DNA from: JAIXWP01 sp049318685
GTDB taxonomy: Bacteria > Bacteroidota > Bacteroidia > Flavobacteriales_D > Sanyastnellaceae
Assembly: GCA_049318685.1 (NCBI GenBank)
Contig: JBMOFW010000160.1
Coordinates: 1-6,553 of the forward strand
DNA: 6,553 nucleotides
Direction: 5' to 3'
A model generated the notes under the pieces. The model ran no database searches and had not been told where the DNA came from. It saw nothing but the letters and a program-made list of their open reading frames with translations. This document shows, in pieces, positions 1-5,391 of the stretch (the first letter of the stretch is position 1; each line of letters opens with the position of its first letter). A program made the position numbers and the translations under genes.

Positions 1-1
1 C

Positions 2-403
2 GGCGGCCATTACAATCACTCCAAATTCTGGAATTGGATTACCCCGGGCGGGGCGACTGCTCCCTCAACTGAGGTGGCGGCAGCCATCGACAGCGCATTC
101 GGCAACTTTGAAGAATTTAAAAAACAATTCAGCGATGCTGCCAAAACCCGCTTCGGAAGCGGCTGGGCGTGGCTATGTGTAGGTACCGATAAAAAGCTCT
201 ACATCGCATCCTCACCCAACCAAGACAATCCATTGATGAAAAACCTCATGCCCAAAACCGGAACACCCATTCTCGGCTTGGATGTGTGGGAACATGCGTA
301 CTATTTGCATTATCAAAATCGCAGACCAGACTATGTCTCAGCTTTTTTCAATGTAATCAACTGGACAAAAGTCGCTGAAGATTTCGCAGCAGCGATGAAA
401 TAA
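2..403 (+). CDS. sodA: Superoxide dismutase, Mn-type of the Fe/Mn family (5' end missing)
   Basis: This is the C-terminal 133 residues of an Fe/Mn superoxide dismutase, which converts superoxide to oxygen and hydrogen peroxide; family members are about 200 residues long. The frame is open from base 2, so the gene begins left of the window, and the GTG at 74 is internal. Visible metal ligands are the His of GGHYNHSKFW (visible residue 6) and the Asp and His of LDVWEHAYY (visible residues 94 and 98); the N-terminal His ligand is outside. GGHxNH near the start and the Gln in PNQDNPLM are features of Mn-type enzymes; Fe-type enzymes usually carry AAQxxNH and lack that Gln. Bacteroidota enzymes of this family can be cambialistic, so actual metal use is not settled. 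No export signal can be judged. The TAA stop directly abuts the stop codon of the convergent permease gene. Confidence 0.96.
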   Translation, partial: GGHYNHSKFWNWITPGGATAPSTEVAAAIDSAFGNFEEFKKQFSDAAKTRFGSGWAWLCVGTDKKLYIASSPNQDNPLMKNLMPKTGTPILGLDVWEHAYYLHYQNRRPDYVSAFFNVINWTKVAEDFAAAMK

Positions 404-415
404 TTACTTATCGCT
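391..415. repeat. Inverted repeat spanning the sod/permease stop codons
   Basis: AGCGAT (391-396) and ATCGCT (410-415) are perfect inverted arms with a 13-base loop holding both abutting stop codons. On the + strand RNA, two further pairs (G-U, A-U) can extend the stem. There is no T-run on either side, so it is not a standard intrinsic terminator. It may be a weak bidirectional 3'-end structure or chance. Confidence 0.3.
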
Positions 416-1624
416 CCAAGCGAACCGCTTCATCAGGCTGCCAACAAGTCCGCCTGAAAAGAATGTGCCCACAGCAATCACGGTGATGAAGATGCCCACC
501 ACATCGAGCCATTTGATCTCTACCGGATAATATTCGACCATAGCGCCTTGCATGGTTACCAAACCAAAAGTTTGTTGCGCCCAGCACAAAGCCAAACCAA
601 ATGCGGTGCCCGTTACTGCACCAATCAAATTAATAAAGATCCCCTCGTAGATAAACACACGCCGAATGGTCATTCGGGTGGCGCCAAGACTCTCTAATAG
701 GGCGATATCTTTCTTTTTCTCTATAATTAACATCGTCAACGAAGCTATGATATTGAACGAGGCAATGACCAAGATGAAAAACAAAATCAAAAAGGTAAAC
801 CACTTCTCAGAGGCATTGGTTTTGTATACCAACGCATTGCGATCATATCGTGTTTCTACTTTCAACGAATCGCTCAATACGTCTTCCAATGCGGCCTTAA
901 CGGCATATTCGTCAGCAGCAGGATCAAGCACAAATTCGGCGGCCGAGATTTCATCTTCCATCCCAAATAAGTCGCGTGCAAAATCTATCGGAACAAATAC
1001 ATATTTCACATCCAACTCTGCATTTACCGAAAACGCGCCGCTGACCATGATATTCATGCGATTAAAAGCATTCTCTCGAAACCGTGAAAGTTTCTTGCCA
1101 CGTATTGGTGCATTGATGCCCAAGATGGGTGGTTCATTATCCGGCCTAGGTAATCGTAATTCACTAAACACACCTAATCCAGGAACAGCATAATTGAAAC
1201 TGTCACGCTTCAAAATAAACGCCCCAAAATAGATCATGCTATCAATGGGCGACATGGCTCCGTAATCTCGCCCTACACCTTTAATCGTAGCTACTGTATT
1301 GTAATCGCTGTATTGCAACCATGCATCTTCCTCGATAACACGGCTATAATTCGCCACACCAGGGACTTGGCGCACTACGGAGTCGACTATTAAACTGTCA
1401 GCAAATGATTTTCCAGAAATGGGTACGACCGTAAGTGGCGCATCAAAGTTGGAAAAGAGCTCTTGTACAAGACTTTCAATACCGCTAAACGCGCTCATCA
1501 CACAAATCATCGCGGCAGTCACAAAGGCCACCACCGTCATCGATATCATCGAAATAATATTGATGATGTTGCGCGATTTCTTCGCAAACAAATACCGACG
1601 CGCTATGTATAATGAAACATTCAA
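404..1624 (-). CDS. FtsX/LolE-like ABC transporter permease
   Basis: A 406-residue inner-membrane protein with the layout of the LolC/LolE and FtsX/MacB permease superfamily: transmembrane helix 1 near residues 22-45, a large extracytoplasmic domain at about 46-272, then three helices near 275-300, 324-349 and 372-395. The cytoplasmic segment EKKKDIALLESLGAT (302-316) matches the coupling region that touches the ATPase subunit in this family. In Bacteroidota such proteins are usually annotated as lipoprotein-releasing permeases that pass outer-membrane lipoproteins to LolA; that role is inferred, and no LolD ATPase or second permease is visible. An in-frame stop (1631-1633) limits the start. 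The only good N-terminus uses TTG at 1622-1624, because the nearby ATG (1618-1620) is out of frame. The gene lies 6 bp downstream of the methyltransferase gene and is the last gene of the rbfA operon. Its stop abuts the sod stop. Confidence 0.9.
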   Translation of the reverse strand: MNVSLYIARRYLFAKKSRNIINIISMISMTVVAFVTAAMICVMSAFSGIESLVQELFSNFDAPLTVVPISGKSFADSLIVDSVVRQVPGVANYSRVIEEDAWLQYSDYNTVATIKGVGRDYGAMSPIDSMIYFGAFILKRDSFNYAVPGLGVFSELRLPRPDNEPPILGINAPIRGKKLSRFRENAFNRMNIMVSGAFSVNAELDVKYVFVPIDFARDLFGMEDEISAAEFVLDPAADEYAVKAALEDVLSDSLKVETRYDRNALVYKTNASEKWFTFLILFFILVIASFNIIASLTMLIIEKKKDIALLESLGATRMTIRRVFIYEGIFINLIGAVTGTAFGLALCWAQQTFGLVTMQGAMVEYYPVEIKWLDVVGIFITVIAVGTFFSGGLVGSLMKRFAWSDK

Positions 1625-1630
1625 TGGGGT

Positions 1631-2437
1631 TTATTTCCAAGCGAGAACGATCAGTCCGGTGCCCGTTTCATGCTTTGAATGACTATCCATGTAATTCAAC
1701 ACCAAAGCAAAAGGCATCACTATGATGTAGTAAAAAGGCAATAAAATGAAAAACAATTTCGACATATTCAACATACGCATGGGAATGCTCATGGACAAGC
1801 GCCAAGAAATTTGGCCGGGTTTGCCATAGCTATATTCCACACGGGCCTTATCAAATCCCGCCTTCCGCAATTTATCCAACATCTCTTGTTTGCCATAACC
1901 ATTGCGCACATGCTCTTCGATGAAGCTATCATCATCATGGTCATGGGCATCACTTCCGCCCTGATCACTTGGGGTGGAAATAATCAATGTGCCGCCTTTC
2001 TTCAGATCGGCGTAGTAATTCGTCAACACCTCTACATCCTCAAGGATATGCTCCATCACGTCTACACACAATACTAAATCATAGGTATTCTCTTGGCGAA
2101 AAGTCACCAAATCTTGCACTTCAAAGCGCACGTTGTTTTGACCTATTGATTTGAAAAACTGATTGCAATCCGCTACTTGTTCGTCTTTTACATCAACGCC
2201 TAAAATCGAAAACCGAGTGTTCATTCGGCTCATGAAATAGCTGTATTGACCAAAGCCACTTCCAGCATCAAGAATCTTAGCATCGCCGCTGATACCCTTT
2301 TTCCACTCACGCAATTCACGATGAATGTGCCAGGTGCGCAACAAAAGCACATCGAGCATTTTGTAAAACAATTTACGCGTCCACGCCGATTGATTAAATA
2401 CTTTGCCCAGCGTTCGCTTTATAGGATCGTAATGCAT
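1631..2437 (-). CDS. Class I SAM-dependent methyltransferase with hydrophobic C-terminal segment
   Basis: A 268-residue protein with a class I (Rossmann-type) methyltransferase core. Motif I is ILDAGSGFGQYS (55-66), followed by the acidic end of strand 2 in LGVDV (79-83), and by DLVLCVDVMEHIL (120-132), the D-V-xEH signature of the UbiE/Methyltransf_11-like group. LKKGGTLIISTPS (145-157) is the post-motif strand. A His/Asp-rich loop follows (about 161-175, including HDHDDD). Residues 227-248 form a strongly hydrophobic stretch after a basic, amphipathic segment, suggesting membrane association. The substrate is unknown; a lipid, quinone or other membrane-associated acceptor would fit but is only inference. 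The ATG at 2435-2437 is 15 bp after the rbfA stop and has no promoter box of its own, so it is most likely co-transcribed with rbfA and the downstream permease gene. Confidence 0.88.
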   Translation of the reverse strand: MHYDPIKRTLGKVFNQSAWTRKLFYKMLDVLLLRTWHIHRELREWKKGISGDAKILDAGSGFGQYSYFMSRMNTRFSILGVDVKDEQVADCNQFFKSIGQNNVRFEVQDLVTFRQENTYDLVLCVDVMEHILEDVEVLTNYYADLKKGGTLIISTPSDQGGSDAHDHDDDSFIEEHVRNGYGKQEMLDKLRKAGFDKARVEYSYGKPGQISWRLSMSIPMRMLNMSKLFFILLPFYYIIVMPFALVLNYMDSHSKHETGTGLIVLAWK

Positions 2438-2452
2438 ACTTTCTTTCGTCGA

Positions 2453-2791
2453 TTATTTTTTGAGTAGACGGTCGATTTCCTCGTAGTAATCCAACGAGTC
2501 ATCAATGTAAAAATGAAGCGCCGGTACTTTGCGCAACTGCTTCCCTACAGCGTCTCCCAGCAATCCGCGGATTTGCGAATTTTTCTCATTCACTAATTTC
2601 AAACCCTCTTCTTTCTTATCTGTTGGGAAAAAACTCAAATACGCCTTCGCTACACTCAAATCGGGTGCTACGCGAACGCTGGTGACAGTAATCATCATAC
2701 CACCAAACATGCTGCTCATGTTTTGCTGAAACACAATGCTCAACTCGCGCTTTATCAGCGAGCCCATTTTTTCTAACCGAATACTAGACAT
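2453..2791 (-). CDS. rbfA: Ribosome-binding factor A
   Basis: A 112-residue protein matching RbfA, the small KH-like factor that binds the 30S subunit and helps 16S rRNA 5'-end processing and late maturation, notably at low temperature. Characteristic stretches are the N-terminal helix with LIKRELS (residues 12-18), the strand region around VTSVRVAPDLSVAKAYLSFF (36-55), and the C-terminal PALHFYIDDSLDYYEEIDRLL (90-110). The length is normal for the family (about 110-130). The reading frame stays open upstream to 3124, but those extra residues are antisense to the GNAT gene and do not resemble RbfA. Starting at MSSIRLEKMG fits the family and puts the ATG four bases after a TAnnTTTG box, so 2791 is chosen over an in-frame ATG at 2824. 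It is the first gene of the leftward rbfA-methyltransferase-permease operon. Confidence 0.93.
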   Translation of the reverse strand: MSSIRLEKMGSLIKRELSIVFQQNMSSMFGGMMITVTSVRVAPDLSVAKAYLSFFPTDKKEEGLKLVNEKNSQIRGLLGDAVGKQLRKVPALHFYIDDSLDYYEEIDRLLKK

Positions 2792-2795
2792 GTCG

Positions 2796-2803
2796 CAAAG
2801 GTA
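2796..2803 (-). promoter_or_regulatory. Bacteroidota -7 promoter box for rbfA
   Basis: On the minus strand TACCTTTG, a full match to the TAnnTTTG -7 consensus of Bacteroidota housekeeping promoters, is followed by CGAC and then the rbfA ATG. With the known geometry, transcription would start at or next to the ATG. No clear TTG-type -33 element is visible. The box supports the short rbfA start. Confidence 0.7.
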
Positions 2804-2824
2804 GTCAATCCACTCGGTATCCAT

Positions 2825-2832
2825 TACTTTTG
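2825..2832 (+). promoter_or_regulatory. Bacteroidota -7 promoter box for the GNAT-aspartate kinase operon
   Basis: TACTTTTG matches TAnnTTTG fully and is followed by CCCC and the ATG at 2837. This mirrors the rbfA box on the opposite strand across the 45-bp divergent gap, so both promoters are packed back to back. No convincing -33 element is seen. Confidence 0.7.
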
Positions 2833-2836
2833 CCCC

Positions 2837-3325
2837 ATGACTACACCTTTCACGCTTCGACCCGGCACCGTTGCCGATGTGCCAGCCGCACTCGAACTCG
2901 TGCGCGAATTGGCCATCTACGAGAAAGCCCCAAACGAAGTGGTGGTCACCGAAGCCGATATGATTCGCGATGGCTTTGGTGAAAAACCGCTCTTCGACCT
3001 GATCGTCGCCGAGATTGACCAGGTAGTCATTGGCATTGCGCTCTGTTATGTGCGTTATTCCACTTGGAAAGGCCCCATTCTCTATCTCGAAGATTTGGTG
3101 GTAAAAGAAAATTACAGGGCACACGGCATTGGCAAGGCGCTCTTTGAGGCTTGCATGAAATCAGCGCGCGACAAGGGATTCGACGGTATGGCTTGGCAAG
3201 TCCTCGATTGGAACGAACCCGCCATTCGTTTTTACAATAAATACAACAGCACATTCAGCGACGAATGGCTCAACGGCCGATTGACGGCGGCTCAAATCGA
3301 TCTCTATTTCAATCAGAATAAATAG
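2837..3325 (+). CDS. GNAT N-acetyltransferase, SSAT-like (diamine/thialysine acetyltransferase family)
   Basis: A 162-residue GNAT-fold protein that should transfer an acetyl group from acetyl-CoA to an amine. The acetyl-CoA pyrophosphate loop is visible as YRAHGIGKALF (93-103). The rest closely follows the spermidine/spermine N1-acetyltransferase (SSAT) pattern, recalled from the human enzyme: LVRELAIYEKAPNEV near 21-35, TEADMIRDGFGEKPLF (38-53), the core strand LYLEDLVV (82-89) carrying the Glu that aligns with the SSAT general base (E85 here), and WNEPAIRFY (125-133), whose Tyr133 aligns with the SSAT catalytic Tyr. The true substrate may be a polyamine, thialysine or another amine, and sequence alone does not decide. 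It is the first gene of a two-gene unit; its TAG is followed after only 3 bp by the aspartate kinase ATG, which hints at an amino-acid-related role. Confidence 0.88.
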   Translation: MTTPFTLRPGTVADVPAALELVRELAIYEKAPNEVVVTEADMIRDGFGEKPLFDLIVAEIDQVVIGIALCYVRYSTWKGPILYLEDLVVKENYRAHGIGKALFEACMKSARDKGFDGMAWQVLDWNEPAIRFYNKYNSTFSDEWLNGRLTAAQIDLYFNQNK

Positions 3326-3328
3326 CGT

Positions 3329-4588
3329 ATGTACAAGGTATTCAAATTTGGTGGTGCTTCCGTTAAAGATGCAGCGGCTGTGCGCAATGTGGCCAACATC
3401 CTTTCGTCTTTTCAAAATGAAAAATTAGTGGTGGTGATTTCGGCTATGGGCAAAGTCACCAATGCCCTTGAAGACCTCCACCGCGCGCGCTTCTACAAAG
3501 GCAATACGGCCCAATCAATCGCTACGCTGCGTGCCTATCACGAAGGTATTTGTCAAGACTTATTCGCCGGAAAATTCGATGAAATGTGGTCTGACTTTCT
3601 TGATCTCTTCGCTGATATGGAAGAACAAGTGATGATGCCTTGCAGCAGCGACGAAGACCAAGAATACGATCGCATTGTATGCTACGGTGAGCTCTTTTCT
3701 ACCTCCATTGTTCAGAAATACTTGATCGCTCAAGGCTTTCAAGCGGCTTTCGCTGATGCCCGCCAAATCGTGCGCACTGATCAACGCTACCGCGATGCCC
3801 GTGTAGATTGGGCCAAGAGCGCCTTGGGAGCCGAGCAACTGAAAAAAACGCTTGAAAAAAATGCTTTGGTCATTACCCAAGGCTTCATCGGCAGTAGCGC
3901 ACAAGGTCACACCACTACGCTCGGCCGCGAGGGTAGCGACTTCACCGCAGCCATCCTCGCTTACCTGCTCGACGCCCAAGATGTCACCATCTGGAAAGAC
4001 GTACCCGGTATGCTCAACGCCGACCCCAAAGTGTTTTCCGATACCGTTAAACTCGATAAAATTTCCTTCAGAGAAGCTATTGAATTGGCCTATTACGGCG
4101 CAAGCGTGATTCACCCGAAAACAGTGAAACCATTGCAAAACAAAAACATTCCGCTGTACATCAAATCATTTGTAGACCCTTCGGCGGCAGGCTCTGTAAT
4201 TCAAGAAAGCGCTGAATTTGACAACTTGATTCCTTCCTTTATTCAAAAGGCCAATCAAGTGCTCATCAGCATTACACCAAAAGATTTCTCCTTTGTGGTG
4301 GAAGATAATTTGAGAGAAATATTTGACCTGCTTTCTCAAATCGGCGTGCGCATACACATGATGGAAAACAGCGCCTTGAATTTTTCCATTTGTACCGATA
4401 AAGACGAGCACAAATTGGACAAACTCATTAGCTTGCTGAAAGCCAAATACAACGTGCGTTACAACGAAAATTTATTGCTGCTGACCGCTAGACATTACAC
4501 CGACGATAATGTGAAGATGCTCACTGCCGGAAAAGAAATCCTCCTCGAACAACGCAACCGTCAAACGGTACGTTTCATCGTGCGTTAA
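3329..4588 (+). CDS. lysC: Aspartate kinase, monofunctional
   Basis: A 419-residue aspartokinase, which phosphorylates L-aspartate to 4-phospho-L-aspartate, the first step toward lysine/diaminopimelate, threonine and methionine. The N-terminal KFGGASVKD (6-14) is the KFGGxS ATP/substrate motif; VVVISAMGKVTN (34-45), YGELFST (119-125), TTTLGREGSDFTAA (195-208) and WKDVPGMLNADPK (222-234) are further kinase-domain blocks, and ASVIHPKTV (258-266) is also typical. Many family members have GRGGSD where this has GREGSD. The C-terminal third is the ACT regulatory part: one domain around 310-372 and a second, compact unit around 380-419, giving a protein slightly shorter than the common 440-450 residues. 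There is no homoserine dehydrogenase fusion. It follows the GNAT gene by 3 bp with no promoter box of its own. Its stop overlaps the stop of the convergent adenosyltransferase gene. Allosteric control by lysine or threonine is expected from the family, not shown. Confidence 0.96.
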   Translation: MYKVFKFGGASVKDAAAVRNVANILSSFQNEKLVVVISAMGKVTNALEDLHRARFYKGNTAQSIATLRAYHEGICQDLFAGKFDEMWSDFLDLFADMEEQVMMPCSSDEDQEYDRIVCYGELFSTSIVQKYLIAQGFQAAFADARQIVRTDQRYRDARVDWAKSALGAEQLKKTLEKNALVITQGFIGSSAQGHTTTLGREGSDFTAAILAYLLDAQDVTIWKDVPGMLNADPKVFSDTVKLDKISFREAIELAYYGASVIHPKTVKPLQNKNIPLYIKSFVDPSAAGSVIQESAEFDNLIPSFIQKANQVLISITPKDFSFVVEDNLREIFDLLSQIGVRIHMMENSALNFSICTDKDEHKLDKLISLLKAKYNVRYNENLLLLTARHYTDDNVKMLTAGKEILLEQRNRQTVRFIVR

Positions 4589-4598
4589 CCGCGCGGTT
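4585..4598. other. Shared TTAA stop and adjoining 12-bp palindrome at a convergent gene junction
   Basis: TTAA at 4585-4588 reads TAA on both strands and ends both the aspartate kinase (+) and the adenosyltransferase (-). It runs straight into the perfect palindrome AACCGCGCGGTT (4587-4598). As RNA this gives only a 4-bp stem with a short loop and no U-tract, so it is a poor terminator. Confidence 0.6.
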
Positions 4599-5130
4599 TC
4601 CAGGGCATTTCAACGGCGCCGGTTTCCACCGTCAAGCGGCGTGAAAGCACAAAAAGATAATCCGACAAGCGGTTGAGATAATGCATGATCACAGGCTCCA
4701 CGGTTTCATGATCATTGAGCGCGGCTACACAACGCTCCGCGCGACGACAAATGGTGCGGGCCACATGGCAATGCGACACGATCACATGTCCGCCCGGTAA
4801 GATGAAATTGCGCATAGGTTCCAATGTTTCTTCCATCTTGTCCATAGCTGTTTCCAACACCGTCACATCTTCATCAGAAATGGTTGGCAAACTCATTTTA
4901 CCCGCATGCTCAGGATCTACAGCTAAATGACTACCCAACGTAAAAAGGCGATCTTGAACCGACAATAGCAATTCGGCGTGATGTGGGGCGAGGTCGCGAA
5001 GCAAACCCAAATAAGCGTTCAACTCATCCACGGTACCATACGCCTCAATACGCAGATGGTGCTTGGGAACGCGCGTTCCGCCAAGCAAACCGGTCGTCCC
5101 ATCATCCCCTTTCTTCGTGTAGATCTTCAT
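4585..5130 (-). CDS. pduO: PduO-type ATP:cob(I)alamin adenosyltransferase
   Basis: A 181-residue protein of the PduO family, which transfers the 5'-deoxyadenosyl group of ATP to cob(I)alamin to make adenosylcobalamin (coenzyme B12). The N-terminal ATP-binding segment TKKGDDGTTGLLGG (5-18) is diagnostic, followed by AYGTVDELNAYLG (30-42), the helix with TICRRAERCV (126-135) carrying conserved Arg/Glu residues, and YLNRLSDYLFVLSRR (151-165), which covers the conserved N-xxSD segment. The length is normal. The frame is open 12 codons further upstream, but the family start is MKIYTKKGD and the promoter box lies inside that extension, so 5130 is chosen. No B12 biosynthesis genes or B12-dependent mutase lie nearby. 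It is probably monocistronic in this window, and its 3' end overlaps the aspartate kinase by 4 bp. Confidence 0.95.
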   Translation of the reverse strand: MKIYTKKGDDGTTGLLGGTRVPKHHLRIEAYGTVDELNAYLGLLRDLAPHHAELLLSVQDRLFTLGSHLAVDPEHAGKMSLPTISDEDVTVLETAMDKMEETLEPMRNFILPGGHVIVSHCHVARTICRRAERCVAALNDHETVEPVIMHYLNRLSDYLFVLSRRLTVETGAVEMPWKPRG

Positions 5131-5148
5131 GTTTTTTATAATGTTCGA

Positions 5149-5156
5149 CAAAACTA
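5149..5156 (-). promoter_or_regulatory. Bacteroidota -7 promoter box for the adenosyltransferase gene
   Basis: On the minus strand TAGTTTTG matches TAnnTTTG and lies 18 bases before the ATG at 5130, predicting a short A/T-rich leader of roughly 14 bases, with ATAAAAAAC just before the ATG and no Shine-Dalgarno. No clear -33 element. Confidence 0.6.
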
Positions 5157-5203
5157 CGGGAAACAACGTAGAACACGACCCCTTGCATTTGCTTCTTTTG
5201 TCC

Positions 5204-5227
5204 TATAACACTTAAACACCTGTTATA
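5204..5227. repeat. Inverted repeat TATAACA-N10-TGTTATA
   Basis: Two perfect 7-bp inverted arms (5204-5210 and 5221-5227) are separated by 10 bases, a spacing of 17 bp centre to centre that would suit a dimeric DNA-binding protein. The flanks also repeat AACACTT (5207-5213 and 5231-5237). It lies about 48 bp upstream of the adenosyltransferase promoter box. A-T richness makes chance possible. Confidence 0.35.
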
Positions 5228-5237
5228 ATAAACACTT

Positions 5238-5315
5238 GAGATCCTTCCGGCATTCGGTTTATACATCGCTTTGAGGTAAAATATCCGTCTAGACCCGCCG
5301 GAAGGACTCTTTTTT
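5238..5315 (+). terminator. Rightward intrinsic-terminator-like hairpin with long loop
   Basis: TCCTTCCGGC (5242-5251) pairs perfectly with GCCGGAAGGA (5297-5306), and outside one bulged A, GAG (5238-5240) pairs with CTC (5307-5309), giving about 13 pairs, followed at once by six T (5310-5315). The GC-rich stem and T-run fit a + strand Rho-independent terminator, but the 45-base loop is unusually long. No + gene ends nearby; the nearest upstream + gene is the aspartate kinase, 650 bp away. It may instead be the 3' end of a small RNA. Confidence 0.6.
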
Positions 5316-5316
5316 A

Positions 5317-5358
5317 GAACCAGAACCAGAACTGGAACGAGAACGAGAACTGGAAAAA
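5317..5358. repeat. GA-rich hexamer tandem repeat (GAACNN)
   Basis: Six consecutive hexamers, GAACCA, GAACCA, GAACTG, GAACGA, GAACGA, GAACTG, then a degenerate GAAAAA. They group into two 18-bp units that differ only at the fifth base of the first two hexamers. The frame along the repeat encodes Glu-rich peptide but has no start codon. It sits between two terminators pointing toward each other. Confidence 0.85.
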
Positions 5359-5391
5359 GCCAAGAGAGCTATCCTCATTCCTCATTCCTGT

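Noticed and set aside
74..76. GTG at 74 as the start of the superoxide dismutase
   Set aside because: The frame is open from base 2 and encodes the conserved GGHYNHSKFW metal-binding block before it, so this GTG is internal.
666..1193. 175-codon frame on the + strand inside the permease gene
   Set aside because: It is fully antisense to the permease, has low-complexity Ser/Asn-rich translation and no promoter or recognisable domain.
2792..3124. Upstream extension of rbfA to a 223-residue frame
   Set aside because: The extra 111 residues are antisense to the GNAT gene, do not resemble RbfA, and lie upstream of a good promoter box; RbfA is normally about 110-130 residues.
3560..4138. 192-codon minus-strand frame inside aspartate kinase
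   Set aside because: It is a shadow of a strongly conserved coding sequence, with no start signal and no family resemblance.
5131..5166. Longer start for the adenosyltransferase at 5166
   Set aside because: The 12 extra residues cover the TAnnTTTG promoter box and are not family-like; PduO-type proteins begin near MKIYTKKGD.
5129..5215. 28-codon + strand ORF before the rightward terminator
   Set aside because: It overlaps the adenosyltransferase start and promoter in antisense, has no promoter box or ribosome-binding site, and its peptide resembles nothing I know.
5131..5240. Cobalamin riboswitch upstream of the adenosyltransferase
   Set aside because: The predicted leader is only about 14 bases, and the conserved B12-box pattern was not seen on the minus strand.
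5317..5386. CRISPR-like or coding repeat
   Set aside because: Units are 6-7 bases with no spacers, and the open frame through the repeat lacks any start codon, so neither a CRISPR array nor a repeat protein is supported.
5373..5386. CCTCATT direct duplication
   Set aside because: Only two 7-base copies; too short to be more than replication slippage.
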